From NCBI GenBank assembly GCA_944332815.1, contig CALVKQ010000007.1, positions 1 through 64,000 of the forward strand: a stretch of DNA of 64,000 bases, written 5' to 3'. Below, one piece after another: positions 1 through 8,215 of the stretch; position 1 is the stretch's first letter; each line of letters starts with the position of its first letter. The notes under the pieces are model-generated. The model did not search any database. It was not told the origin of the DNA and saw only the letters and a list, made by a program, of their open reading frames with translations. The stretch is from an uncultured Clostridia bacterium (GTDB taxonomy: Bacteria; Bacillota; Clostridia; Christensenellales; CAG-917). Both the position numbers and the translations under genes were made by a program.

Positions 1-41
1 TGTCCTCTATTCCGAGTGGGGGAGGAGTCCCGAATGGGGCT

Positions 42-69
42 CCCCACAAAATGCATGCATTTTGTGGGG
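42..69. repeat. 28-bp perfect palindrome
   Basis: The segment from CCCCACAAAATGCA to its exact reverse complement forms a 14-bp uninterrupted palindrome, flanked by GGGG (36-39) and CCCC (71-74), which can extend the stem imperfectly. GGGG/CCCC flanks also occur in the palindromic repeats near 20500, 26661 and 52132, so this may be a distant relative. No gene depends on it visibly. Confidence 0.7.
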
Positions 70-74
70 TCCCC

Positions 75-140
75 GGGAAGGAGGGGGTACAACACTACCA
101 TGTAAGGGGACGAAACCCAATTAACCTTTATTCCCCACGC
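75..140 (+). repeat. Dispersed direct repeat, copy A
   Basis: A 66-bp stretch starting GGGAAGGAGGGGGTACAA closely matches 472-536 in the same orientation, with scattered substitutions. The two copies bracket a region with no convincing gene. The 80-codon and 105-codon open frames across it have repeat-like composition and no recognisable domain. Confidence 0.7.
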
Positions 141-471
141 GCACTTATTCGGGGCGTGCTTGATTTTTACTTGCCCCTGTTCAAAGATGGAACAACGCGC
201 CGCTCAGCCAAACTTGCACCGTGGGCGAATTTTCGCCCACGCTTGCAAGTCGCGGCGCGTCCCCCTGAGCGCCGAGCGCCGACGGAGCATTAAGTAGACA
301 CGGGCGTAGTGCGCGAGTGCCGAATTCCTCCGCCCGTGCCGGGTTCTCGGTGGGTGCAGTCCTCCTCTTGATTATGTGAGTGCAAGAAACAAACTTTTTT
401 AAGTGGCAGAAAGTCAGTCCTGCATGATGCGAGGAGTGTAGCCCTTTCGGCACGGGGGAGGAAAGCCCGAA
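141..471. other. Intergenic region without a supported gene
   Basis: No reading frame with family signatures, no RNA gene and no strong promoter was seen here. Short open frames on both strands lack ribosome sites and protein-like composition. Confidence 0.5.
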
Positions 472-536
472 GGGAAGGAGGGGGTACAATACTCCCATGT
501 CAGGGGACGCCCCCCATTAACCTTTATCCCCCACGC
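472..536 (+). repeat. Dispersed direct repeat, copy B
   Basis: Second copy of the repeat at 75-140, in direct orientation, ending about 95 bp upstream of spoIIE. Shared blocks include AAGGAGGGGGTACAA, the ATTAACCTTTAT core and the terminal CCCACGC. Confidence 0.7.
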
Positions 537-549
537 TCCATCGTACGGT

Positions 550-556
550 TTCGACA
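550..556. promoter_or_regulatory. Possible Spo0A box upstream of spoIIE
   Basis: TTCGACA (reverse complement TGTCGAA) is an exact match to the 7-bp Spo0A box known from Bacillus. It lies about 75 bp before the spoIIE start. In Bacillus subtilis spoIIE is activated by Spo0A. A 7-mer match can occur by chance in a region this long, so this is only a suggestion. Confidence 0.25.
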
Positions 557-630
557 GGTTTTCGGGGGAGGGGACAAAGGAGGGCAAGGGACGGAAGATA
601 TTCGCGCGGCGGAGAGGGTAGCGTGAGGGA

Positions 631-2958
631 ATGGAAAGAGTTCTTTACAATGATAAGACGTCGCCTGCGCGCGCGAAGAGGGCGCGGACGAAGCGCGGAA
701 AAAAGGCGCGTGCTGCCGCGAAGTATATCCTTTCGCCCACCCGAGCGGCGCGGTATACGGTGCAAGCCGCGGCATTGGTGTTGCTCGCGTCCGTGGACGT
801 GTTCGGCGGCGCGTTGGCTTTGGGTCTGTTTGCCGGTTTGTGTTACGCAAGGCAGAACCTGACATTTCTCGCGCCCGTTTACGCGCTTGCCGTGATCGCC
901 TTTTCCCCGTCGCCGTGGACGGTGTTGTACGTTGCCGTACCCATCCTTTTGTTCGTCGCGGTCTACGTGATATTTTACCGCTTGCGGAAAAACGTCCATA
1001 TTCTTTTCACCACGCTTGCCACCGTTTTGGCAGAGCTGCCCGAAGCCGTTCTGAAAGCCCTGTTCGGGGGGAGCGTGACCGCGAGCGTGTTATGTCTGGT
1101 TTTGTCGGGCGTATTTGCGTTTTGCGCACAAACGGTATGTTATGCGTTGCTTTTAAGGGGCATAAAGACGCGATTTACGCCGGATGAGCTGATAGCAGGA
1201 GGGCTTTGTGTCATCGTGTTCGCGTATGCCGCGGCAGGCGTAGGCGTGGACGGGTTCCACCTGTTGTTTCTGCTTTTCCCCTTCCTTTTGATGTTCGCGG
1301 TGTGCGGCGCGTCCCCCTCCTCCGCGTTCGCGTTCGCGGTGCTGACGGGAATAGGCGGCGCCCTTGTGCAAGGCGGAGCGGAAGTCATCGCATTTGCCGT
1401 ATTTGCGGCAGGGGCGGCGTTTGCGCTTTTGCCTTTCACCAAATGGGTGGCGGCGTTCGGACCCGTTGCGGCGTATGCGGCGGTGTGGCTGATATTTTCC
1501 CCGAGCGGTTGGGGGTGGCAGGACCTGCTTGCCGTGGCTCTTGGCGCAGGGGCGTTTTTGATGCTGCCCGGCAAATACGCGACCGTGCTCTCTTCCGGCA
1601 AGGGCAAAGCCGCGGCGGTCAGTATAGTCAACCGCGCGCGTTCGGAAATGTCCGCGCGGCTGATGTCGGCGAGCAAAGTTTTTTACGATATGTCCAACTC
1701 GATGCGCGAGCTGGAAAGCCGCACGGCGGAGTACACCCCCGAAAAACTCGCGCGCGAAGTGGCAAAGAACTACTGCGGCAGGTGCGGCGACCGCGAGAGC
1801 TGTTACGCCGCTTTGGACGGGGACACTTCCTCCGTCATCCTTCCAATGGCGGAGGCGGCGATGACGAGGGGGAAAGTCACCATTCTGGATATGCCGCCCT
1901 TTATCACGAGCAGATGTCCGCGGATGTACAACCTTTCCTCCGTGGTGACCAGCGCGGCGGAGGCGTATCGCAGGCGCGCGGACGAAGCCGGCGGTCTGAA
2001 CGAAACCAAAAGGTTGATGTCCGAGCAGTTCGCAGGGGTGTCCCTGGTGCTGGATTCGCTTGCGCGTGAGTGCGGCGAAAGAGTGAGTTTCGGAGAGGAA
2101 GGGCAGGAGCGTATCTCCGCGGAACTGCTGCGCCACAATATCGCGGCGAGCGAGATAGTGATATGCGGAGAGGGCGTCGGCGCTTCGGTGGCTGTCACGG
2201 TGCGCGCTTCCGACGCCGACAAGCTCATCCTGCCTCGCATCCTGTCCTCTTGCATGGGCATAAGGATGGAGCGCGTGGGAGTGACGAGGAGAGGGGAGGA
2301 GAGCGTGGTGCATATCGCGGCGTGTCCCGTGTTCGAAGTGGCTTACGGCGTGGCGCGGAAGAGCAGGGAGGACACGGATGCGTCGGGGGACACGACAAGC
2401 GTGTTATGCCCGTCGCGCAAGCGCAGGCTGTTCGCCATTTCTGACGGGATGGGCAGCGGCGAGCGCGCCGCGCGTTCCAGCCGCGACGCCATTGCGATGG
2501 TGGAGAATTTTTACCGCGCAGGCTTTGACGACGCGGTCATACTCACTCTTGTCAACAAGCTGCTTTGCCTGACTTCCGACGAGAACTTTTCCTCCTTGGA
2601 CATCTCCGTCATAGACACCGTATCGGGCGGACTGAACATAATAAAGATGGGCGCGGTTTCCACATTCGTGTGTCACCGCGACGGCATGGAAAGTATATCC
2701 TGCGCCGCGCCGCCTGCCGGCATACTAGAACGCGCCGCGCCTCTGACCTGTCGCAGACAGCTCTATGACGGGGACATGGTCATCATGATGTCCGACGGCG
2801 TTTACGACGCGTTGGACGAGCAGGGGGTCGCCGCAGTGACGGAGGAGGCGAGCACCTCCAATCCGCAGGTGCTGGCGGACAGATTGTTGGAACGCGCCGT
2901 GTCCTCGGGAGCCTCGGACGACTGCACCGTGCTCGTGATGAGGGTGTTCCTGCGGTGA
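631..2958 (+). CDS. spoIIE: Stage II sporulation protein E (PP2C-type phosphatase)
   Basis: The 775-residue product has the SpoIIE layout. A basic N-terminus is followed by roughly ten hydrophobic segments (about residues 45-320), a central regulatory region with a Cys cluster (CGRCGDRESC, near 390), and a C-terminal PP2C/SpoIIE phosphatase domain. That domain carries DGMGSGERAARS near residue 604, MSDGVYDAL and a terminal SDDCTVLVMRV, which hold the metal-binding Asp residues. In Bacillus the protein sits in the polar septum and dephosphorylates SpoIIAA to release sigma F in the forespore; the same role is inferred here. Length is close to the 827 residues of B. subtilis. The ATG at 631 has GGAGAGGG about 12 nt upstream. 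The gene stands alone and ends before a bidirectional hairpin. It implies a sporulating lineage. Confidence 0.93.
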   Translation: MERVLYNDKTSPARAKRARTKRGKKARAAAKYILSPTRAARYTVQAAALVLLASVDVFGGALALGLFAGLCYARQNLTFLAPVYALAVIAFSPSPWTVLYVAVPILLFVAVYVIFYRLRKNVHILFTTLATVLAELPEAVLKALFGGSVTASVLCLVLSGVFAFCAQTVCYALLLRGIKTRFTPDELIAGGLCVIVFAYAAAGVGVDGFHLLFLLFPFLLMFAVCGASPSSAFAFAVLTGIGGALVQGGAEVIAFAVFAAGAAFALLPFTKWVAAFGPVAAYAAVWLIFSPSGWGWQDLLAVALGAGAFLMLPGKYATVLSSGKGKAAAVSIVNRARSEMSARLMSASKVFYDMSNSMRELESRTAEYTPEKLAREVAKNYCGRCGDRESCYAALDGDTSSVILPMAEAAMTRGKVTILDMPPFITSRCPRMYNLSSVVTSAAEAYRRRADEAGGLNETKRLMSEQFAGVSLVLDSLARECGERVSFGEEGQERISAELLRHNIAASEIVICGEGVGASVAVTVRASDADKLILPRILSSCMGIRMERVGVTRRGEESVVHIAACPVFEVAYGVARKSREDTDASGDTTSVLCPSRKRRLFAISDGMGSGERAARSSRDAIAMVENFYRAGFDDAVILTLVNKLLCLTSDENFSSLDISVIDTVSGGLNIIKMGAVSTFVCHRDGMESISCAAPPAGILERAAPLTCRRQLYDGDMVIMMSDGVYDALDEQGVAAVTEEASTSNPQVLADRLLERAVSSGASDDCTVLVMRVFLR

Positions 2959-3001
2959 GCAGAGCTTTCGGGCGTCCCGTCGTTTCGGTGCGGCATATAA
3001 C

Positions 3002-3028
3002 AAAACGCGGCGTTTACGCCGCGTTTTA
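3002..3028. terminator. Bidirectional intrinsic terminator between spoIIE and aroQ
   Basis: AAAACGCGGCG and its complement form a 12-bp stem with A-rich and T-rich ends. It can terminate spoIIE from the left and the convergent aro operon from the right. Confidence 0.8.
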
Positions 3029-3054
3029 TAATGATAAACATCGGATAATGCTGT

Positions 3055-3492
3055 TTACTGTCCGCCGTACTTTCGGACGAGGTATTGCAGCGCCTCCGTG
3101 TAGCCCGAAAATCCTTTGCCGCATATCTTCTTTTCGGCGTATAGAGAAACATAGCTGAAACGGCGGAACTCCTCCCTTGCGTCTATGTCCGTGAGGTGCA
3201 CTTCCACCGTGGGCAGCCCCACCGCTTTCAGGGCGTCAAGGATGGCGACGGAGGTATGGGTGTAGGCGGCGGCGTTGATGACGATGGCGTCCGCGTTGCG
3301 GTAAGCGCGCTGTATCTCCGTCACGATCGCGCCTTCGCTGTTGGACTGGAAGAAGGTGACTTCCGCTCCGAGTTCCGCCGCGGCGCGTTCTATGCTGCCC
3401 ACGAGGGCGGCATAATCGGCTTTGCCGTAGAGGTCGGGCTCGCGGATGCCGAGCATATTGATGTTAGGCCCGTTGATCACGGAAATTTTCAT
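3055..3492 (-). CDS. aroQ: Type II 3-dehydroquinate dehydratase
   Basis: The 145-residue product matches the type II (dodecameric) dehydroquinase family in length. It catalyses 3-dehydroquinate to 3-dehydroshikimate in the cytoplasm. Family motifs are GPNINMLG near the N-terminus, REPDLYG with the catalytic Tyr, NAAAYTHTS (usually NPGAYTHTS) and VEVHLTDIDAREEFRR (usually EVHxSN..REEFR). The catalytic His is kept, while the usual Pro-Gly and Ser-Asn pairs are changed. It is the last gene of the aromatic operon, and its start overlaps the end of aroE-aroK by 29 bp, indicating translational coupling. Identity is firm; the effect of the substitutions is unknown. Confidence 0.95.
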   Translation of the reverse strand: MKISVINGPNINMLGIREPDLYGKADYAALVGSIERAAAELGAEVTFFQSNSEGAIVTEIQRAYRNADAIVINAAAYTHTSVAILDALKAVGLPTVEVHLTDIDAREEFRRFSYVSLYAEKKICGKGFSGYTEALQYLVRKYGGQ

Positions 3493-4732
3493 AGAACAGC
3501 TCCTTTATCTTTCGGGCGCAGCTTTCTGCGTCGCCGTCGTTGTCCGCTTCCGCGTCCGCAAACGCGGTGTAGACGGGCATACGTTCTCTGCTCATCGCCG
3601 CCAGCGTTTCCGCGTCGCGGGAGAGAGGTCTGCCCGAAGTTTCCAGCTTTTCGATGCTGCGGCGGAGCAGCACGACGAAGCCGTTGCTTTTCAGGGCGTA
3701 TCTGTTTTGCTCGAACATCGGCGCGCCTCCTCCCGTGGCGATGACCGCGCCCGTCTTTGCCGCGCATTCCGCGACGGCGGCGCGCTCCTCGGAGCGGAAG
3801 GTCCCTTCGCCGTATTTTTCAAACAGTTCGGGGATGGTGGATAAAGTGCGGGTCTGCACCAGAGCGTCCGTGTCCTCGAAGGGACGGGAGAGCATTTCGG
3901 CAAGCAGCCGACCCACGGTCGTTTTGCCCGAGGAGGGCATGCCGATGAGCACGATGTCGGTGAGCTTTGCGGTCAGTTCGCGCCATACGCGGAGTATCTC
4001 TTTGCCTTCCGCGCTTTCGGGTGAGGGCTCGCGGTACTCCTCTCCGCGGAAGAGGATGTCGGCGGCTTTGGCTTGCGCCGTCAGCATGAGCAGTCCGCTG
4101 CCCACCGCCGCGCCCAGTTCCGCCGCCTTTTGTGAGAGCAGGGTGCGCAGGGGGTTGAAAACGGCGTCGAACACCCCTTCGAGTTCGGGGAATATCGCAG
4201 GATCCACGGGCGTGTGCGCCGCATTAGGAAACATCCCGACGGGAGTTGTGTTGATGAGCACCTGCGTATGCGTGAGCCGCGGCAGATCGCGGTAAGTGAC
4301 TTCCCCGGAGCGTGAGATCACGGTGACGGACGCCGCTCCTTCGCGCTGCGCCAGCGCGCATGCCGTATGCGACGTTCCGCCGCTTCCAAGCACCACCACG
4401 TGTTTGCCTCGGAGGGATATGCCTGCGTGACACATCGCAAAGTGCATCCCGTAGGCGTCCGTGTTGTAGCCCGTCAGCCTGCCGCCGTTATTTACGACGG
4501 TGTTCACCGCGCCGCATTCAGAGGCTGTGAAGTGCAGACTGTCCATATACGGCATCACGTTCCGCTTGTGGGGGATGGTGACGTTTATGCCGATGAAGTC
4601 GCGCTTTTCAAAGAATTCCCCCAGCTTCTCGGCAGGCATGGGCAGCAGTTCGTAGTCCGTTCTGCCGTATGCCGCGTGCAGACCGGGCGAAAAACTGTGT
4701 CCCAGCGGATCGCCGATGAGCCCGAACTTCAT
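3464..4732 (-). CDS. aroE-aroK: Fused shikimate dehydrogenase - shikimate kinase (AroE-AroK)
   Basis: One 422-residue chain contains two enzymes. Residues 1 to about 255 are AroE (3-dehydroshikimate + NADPH to shikimate). They carry the SFSP substrate motif, NVTIPHKRNV with the catalytic Lys, NTDAYG with the catalytic Asp, and GSGGTS of the Rossmann fold. Residues about 260-422 are shikimate kinase, with the P-loop GMPSSGKTT, D-T-D (FEDTDAL), FRSEE and GGGAP. No stop or frameshift lies between them, so this is a true fusion of consecutive pathway steps. The ATG overlaps the pheA stop as ATGA. The fusion fits substrate hand-over of shikimate, which is inferred. Confidence 0.95.
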   Translation of the reverse strand: MKFGLIGDPLGHSFSPGLHAAYGRTDYELLPMPAEKLGEFFEKRDFIGINVTIPHKRNVMPYMDSLHFTASECGAVNTVVNNGGRLTGYNTDAYGMHFAMCHAGISLRGKHVVVLGSGGTSHTACALAQREGAASVTVISRSGEVTYRDLPRLTHTQVLINTTPVGMFPNAAHTPVDPAIFPELEGVFDAVFNPLRTLLSQKAAELGAAVGSGLLMLTAQAKAADILFRGEEYREPSPESAEGKEILRVWRELTAKLTDIVLIGMPSSGKTTVGRLLAEMLSRPFEDTDALVQTRTLSTIPELFEKYGEGTFRSEERAAVAECAAKTGAVIATGGGAPMFEQNRYALKSNGFVVLLRRSIEKLETSGRPLSRDAETLAAMSRERMPVYTAFADAEADNDGDAESCARKIKELFYENFRDQRA

Positions 4733-5874
4733 TGCGTCACCTCGTGATAGCAGCCGAGGAACACGAACTGTTCCGTGCCCTGATCCAGTTCCGCGATGAG
4801 GGAGAGGGTGTCGGAGTTCTCTATCTGTCCTTCGAAGTCGAAGTAGAACATGAACTCGAAGTCCGTCCCGGGCAGGGGTCTGGATTCCAGCTTGGTGAGG
4901 TTGAGCCCCAGCGTGGAGAACTTGTTGAGCACGCGGTTGAGGGAGCCGGATTCGTGGGGGAGGGTCATCATGACGCTGATGCGGTCGGCAGGAGCGAATA
5001 TCTCCAACTTTTTGCTTATGCAGATGAAGCGCGTGTAATTGGAGTCGTTGTCCTGGATGTTGCTGTCCAGTATGCCCAGGTCATACAGCTCCGCGCAGCC
5101 GCGCGAGGAAATGCAGGCTATGTCCTTTCTGTCGGAGGATGCCACCGTTTCCGCCGCGACGGCGGTGTTGGGGCAGGCGGTCACTTTGACGGAGGAGGGA
5201 AGTTTTTGCAGATACGCCGCGCATTGGGCTATCGCCTGTTCGTGGGAGTATATCTCTTTGATGTCGGACAAGGACACTCCCTTCTTTGCGAGCAGATGAT
5301 GGCTGACTTTCAGTTTTATGCTGCGCACGATGTAAAAGCGGTGTTTCTTCATGAGGTCGTAGACCGCGTTCACGCTGCCCACCGCGCTGTTTTCGATGGG
5401 GAGCACGCCGTAGTCGCACAGCCCCTTTTCCACCGCCTGGAACACCCCTTCGAAGTTGCGGAAGAAGGTGATGTCCGCGATCTCGAACAGTTTGTCCGCG
5501 GCAATGGAGGAGTAACTCCCTTCCACCCCCTGGCAGGCGACGGTGCTGGAAACGGGGAAGTACTTCTTGCCCTCCATGAGCACGCGTCTGAGGTCGTCCG
5601 AAAGGGGGGTCACGGGGGCGACAAGACGGCGTTGATAAGCGCGTGAAGTTTCGATCATCGTTTCAAACACGCGTTTAAGATATATTTTCTGCTCGTCATC
5701 CGCCTGTTTTGTCACTCTGGCGATGATCTTCTTTTCGCGCGCGGGGTCGGCGACGGCGGTGTGAGTGCGAGCCTTTTCCTCCCCTATCTCACGCACTGTG
5801 TTCTGACGTTCCAGATAGAGCGCGGCGATCTTGTCGTCTATCTCGTCTATCTTTTTTCTGAGTTCTTCCAACAT
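4729..5874 (-). CDS. pheA: Chorismate mutase / prephenate dehydratase (P-protein)
   Basis: The 381-residue product has three domains. An N-terminal AroQ-type chorismate mutase helix bundle (about 1-85) begins LEELRKKIDEIDDKIAALY. A prephenate dehydratase domain (about 110-285) contains QGVEGSYS and PIENSAVGSVN. A C-terminal ACT domain carries LESRPLPGTDFEF, the ESRP motif that binds phenylalanine in feedback inhibition. It converts chorismate to phenylpyruvate, so it commits flux to Phe. The start has AAAGAGGTG upstream, and the stop overlaps the next gene by 4 bp. Regulation is probably double: enzyme inhibition through ACT and transcription control at the operon leader. Confidence 0.95.
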   Translation of the reverse strand: MLEELRKKIDEIDDKIAALYLERQNTVREIGEEKARTHTAVADPAREKKIIARVTKQADDEQKIYLKRVFETMIETSRAYQRRLVAPVTPLSDDLRRVLMEGKKYFPVSSTVACQGVEGSYSSIAADKLFEIADITFFRNFEGVFQAVEKGLCDYGVLPIENSAVGSVNAVYDLMKKHRFYIVRSIKLKVSHHLLAKKGVSLSDIKEIYSHEQAIAQCAAYLQKLPSSVKVTACPNTAVAAETVASSDRKDIACISSRGCAELYDLGILDSNIQDNDSNYTRFICISKKLEIFAPADRISVMMTLPHESGSLNRVLNKFSTLGLNLTKLESRPLPGTDFEFMFYFDFEGQIENSDTLSLIAELDQGTEQFVFLGCYHEVTQ

Positions 5875-5886
5875 ATATACACCTCT

Positions 5887-6981
5887 TTATCGGTTTCTGT
5901 TTTGTCTTTCCGCGTCCAGCACGGCGTCCAGCACGGCGAGGGCGGCAGCCGCTTCCACCGCGGCGACGGCGCGCGGCACGACGGTGGCGTCGTGTCTGCC
6001 TTTCACAGTGATCTCCGTGTCCGTCATGTGGGCAAGGTCCACCGTCTTCTGCGGCAGAGATATGGACGGGGTGGGGCGGAACGCCGCGCGGAATGTCACC
6101 GGCATCCCGTTGGTGATCCCTCCGTTTATGCCGCCCGAATCGTTTTTGAGGGTCACGACCTTTCCCTCTCTGACGGCGAAGGGGTCGTTCGCTTCGCTGC
6201 CCGTCATGCGCGCAAGTCCGAAGCCTGCGCCGAATTCCACGCCCTTGACGGCAGGGATGGCGTACACCGCCGCAGCCAGTTTGCTCTCCATGCCCCCGAA
6301 GAGCGCGTCGCCTATGCCTGCCGGCATGCCGTATATCACGCATTCCACCACTCCGCCCACGCTGTCGCCTCTTGCGGCGGCGGCTTTGGCGCGCGCTGCG
6401 GCTTCGTCTGCGGAGGAGAGCATGGGCAGAGGAAGCTCGTGGCAGGCGGTCACCGTACGGTAGTCGGGAGGAGTGGGAGAGTAACTTCCGCCTTTAACGC
6501 CGGCAAGTTCGCCGATGTAAGCGGCGACGAGGATGCCCCTCCTTTCCAAAAGCTGTTTTGCCACGCCGCCCACGGCGACGAGAGGGGCGGTCATCCTGCC
6601 CGAAAAGCGTCCGCCTCCCGAGCGCGCCGCGTTTTCGCCGTCCTTGACCCATGCGCAATAGTCCGCATGAGAGGGACGGGGGGTGACGGTGTAGGTGTAA
6701 TCCGCAGGGCGGATGTTTCCGTTCACGATGCGCACCGTGAGAGGTCCGTCCAGGCGGTAGGTCCCGTCGCCGAGAGCCTGCGCGCCCTCCCATACGGCGA
6801 GGTCCTCCTCTCTGCGCGGAGTGGAGAACAGATATTTGCCGCTCTTCCTGCGCGCGGCGAACTCCGCCACTTTGCCGGCGTCGAAGGTTTCGCCGACGGG
6901 CAGCCCCGTCACCGTCGCGCCTATCTCGGGGGAGTGGGACTCTCCGAATATGTTCACGTCAAGCACATCAAAGACTTTCAT
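5887..6981 (-). CDS. aroC: Chorismate synthase
   Basis: The 364-residue product converts EPSP to chorismate using reduced FMN. Signatures are FGESHSPEIG at the N-terminus, RRKSGKYLFSTPRREED, RPSHADY, GRFSGRMTA and the C-terminal NDSGGINGG. An upstream in-frame ATG at 7014 would add eleven residues. The ATG at 6981 is chosen because GGGAGGTC lies 8 nt before it and because the protein then begins directly with the conserved MKVFDVLDVNIFGESH. This start lies 14 nt inside the 3' end of aroA, as expected for a coupled operon. Confidence 0.94.
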   Translation of the reverse strand: MKVFDVLDVNIFGESHSPEIGATVTGLPVGETFDAGKVAEFAARRKSGKYLFSTPRREEDLAVWEGAQALGDGTYRLDGPLTVRIVNGNIRPADYTYTVTPRPSHADYCAWVKDGENAARSGGGRFSGRMTAPLVAVGGVAKQLLERRGILVAAYIGELAGVKGGSYSPTPPDYRTVTACHELPLPMLSSADEAAARAKAAAARGDSVGGVVECVIYGMPAGIGDALFGGMESKLAAAVYAIPAVKGVEFGAGFGLARMTGSEANDPFAVREGKVVTLKNDSGGINGGITNGMPVTFRAAFRPTPSISLPQKTVDLAHMTDTEITVKGRHDATVVPRAVAAVEAAAALAVLDAVLDAERQNRNR

Positions 6982-8215
6982 GCGTCCGACCTCCCAAACG
7001 TCGTATGTCCTCAAAGAAAGAGGGGTATGACTTGTCCACCGCTTCGGCGTCCGTCACACTGCCTCCCGAAACCAGCCCGGCGACGGCGGCGGACATCACC
7101 ATGCGGTGGTCGTGTTCGCCGTTTGCGGCGAAGGGATGTATCCCCCCTCCGAACACGGTGAGCGTCGCGCCGTCCGTTTGCGAGCGCACGCCCATGGCGT
7201 CGAGAGAGCGTATTATGGCGGCAAGCCTGTCGCTCTCCTTGTCTTTGAGTCGGGACACGCCTCGCATCACGCTTTTGCCTTTCGCCTGCGCCATAAGGAC
7301 GGACAGGACAGGGGCGAGGTCGGGAGTGTCTTCGACGTCCGCCGAAACGCCGCGGAGTTCGCCTTTTTCCGCGCGGCATGCGCCGTCGGAAAGGGTAACG
7401 CGCGCGCCCATACGCGTCAATATATCTGCGATGGCGCGGTCGCGCTGTGCGCTCGTGGGGTCCAACCCTTTCACCGTCACGTCCCCAGTCAGTGCGCCTG
7501 CCGCAAGCAGGAAGGCGGCGGAGGACCAGTCCCCCTCCGCACGGACGGTGCCGGGAGAGTGCAGTCTGCCTGCCGGGACGGTATATTCGCCGTCCGCGAA
7601 ACTTATATGTTTGTTAAACGCCGCGAGCGCATTCACCGTCATTTCCGTGTAGCCTTCCGAAACGGGCTTGCCTATGAGGCGGAGAGTGCAGCGTCTGCCC
7701 GTGCAGGCAAGCGCGAAGAGCATTCCGCTGACGTACTGGGAACTCACCGACGCTTGCACGGAGAAGTTCTCCGCGGTCAGACGTCCGCCCGTGATGAGGG
7801 GCAGTGCGTCCGAGCCTATTTCCGCGCCGCCTTTGCGCAGCGCGTCCGCGAGAGCCGCGATGGGGCGGTGGGGCAGTCTGCCCTTGCCCGTGAACGTGGC
7901 TTTCGTCCCGAGCGCGCACGCCACCGGCAGCAGAAAACGCAGTGTGGAACCGCTCTCGCCGCAATCCAGCACCGCGCGTTCCTCGGGCTGCGCCACGGGG
8001 GTCACTTCGTAGCCGTCCTCCGTGCGCGATACTTTTGCGCCGAGTGCGGCAAGACAGTTCGCCGTCGCCTCTATGTCACGGGACACGGCAGGGCACACCA
8101 CCTTGCAGGGCGCGTCGGAAAGCGCCGCCGCGATGAGCAGCCTGTGTGCGTGGGACTTGGAGGGAACGGCATCCGCTTCCCCCCTCAGAACGGAGGGCGA
8201 GAGGGTGACTTTCAT
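6968..8215 (-). CDS. aroA: 3-phosphoshikimate 1-carboxyvinyltransferase (EPSP synthase)
   Basis: The 415-residue product joins PEP to shikimate-3-phosphate. It has the SKSHAHRLLIAAAL N-terminal motif (DKSISHR type), CGESGSTLRFLLP at the PEP and glyphosate site, GRLPHRPI, SSQYVSGMLFALA, EDTPDLAPVL with the catalytic Asp, KDKESDR with the catalytic Glu, and DHRMVMSAAVAG. The PEP-site loop reads ESGS rather than the NAGT of class I enzymes, so herbicide class cannot be assumed. The open frame extends further upstream, but those residues are not EPSP-like. The ATG at 8215 overlaps the aroB stop as ATGA and is taken as the start. Confidence 0.94.
   Translation of the reverse strand: MKVTLSPSVLRGEADAVPSKSHAHRLLIAAALSDAPCKVVCPAVSRDIEATANCLAALGAKVSRTEDGYEVTPVAQPEERAVLDCGESGSTLRFLLPVACALGTKATFTGKGRLPHRPIAALADALRKGGAEIGSDALPLITGGRLTAENFSVQASVSSQYVSGMLFALACTGRRCTLRLIGKPVSEGYTEMTVNALAAFNKHISFADGEYTVPAGRLHSPGTVRAEGDWSSAAFLLAAGALTGDVTVKGLDPTSAQRDRAIADILTRMGARVTLSDGACRAEKGELRGVSADVEDTPDLAPVLSVLMAQAKGKSVMRGVSRLKDKESDRLAAIIRSLDAMGVRSQTDGATLTVFGGGIHPFAANGEHDHRMVMSAAVAGLVSGGSVTDAEAVDKSYPSFFEDIRRLGGRTHESL

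Noticed and set aside
51..498. Short open frames in the first 500 bases
   Set aside because: No ribosome sites, no recognisable domains, and the DNA consists of repeats and palindromes.
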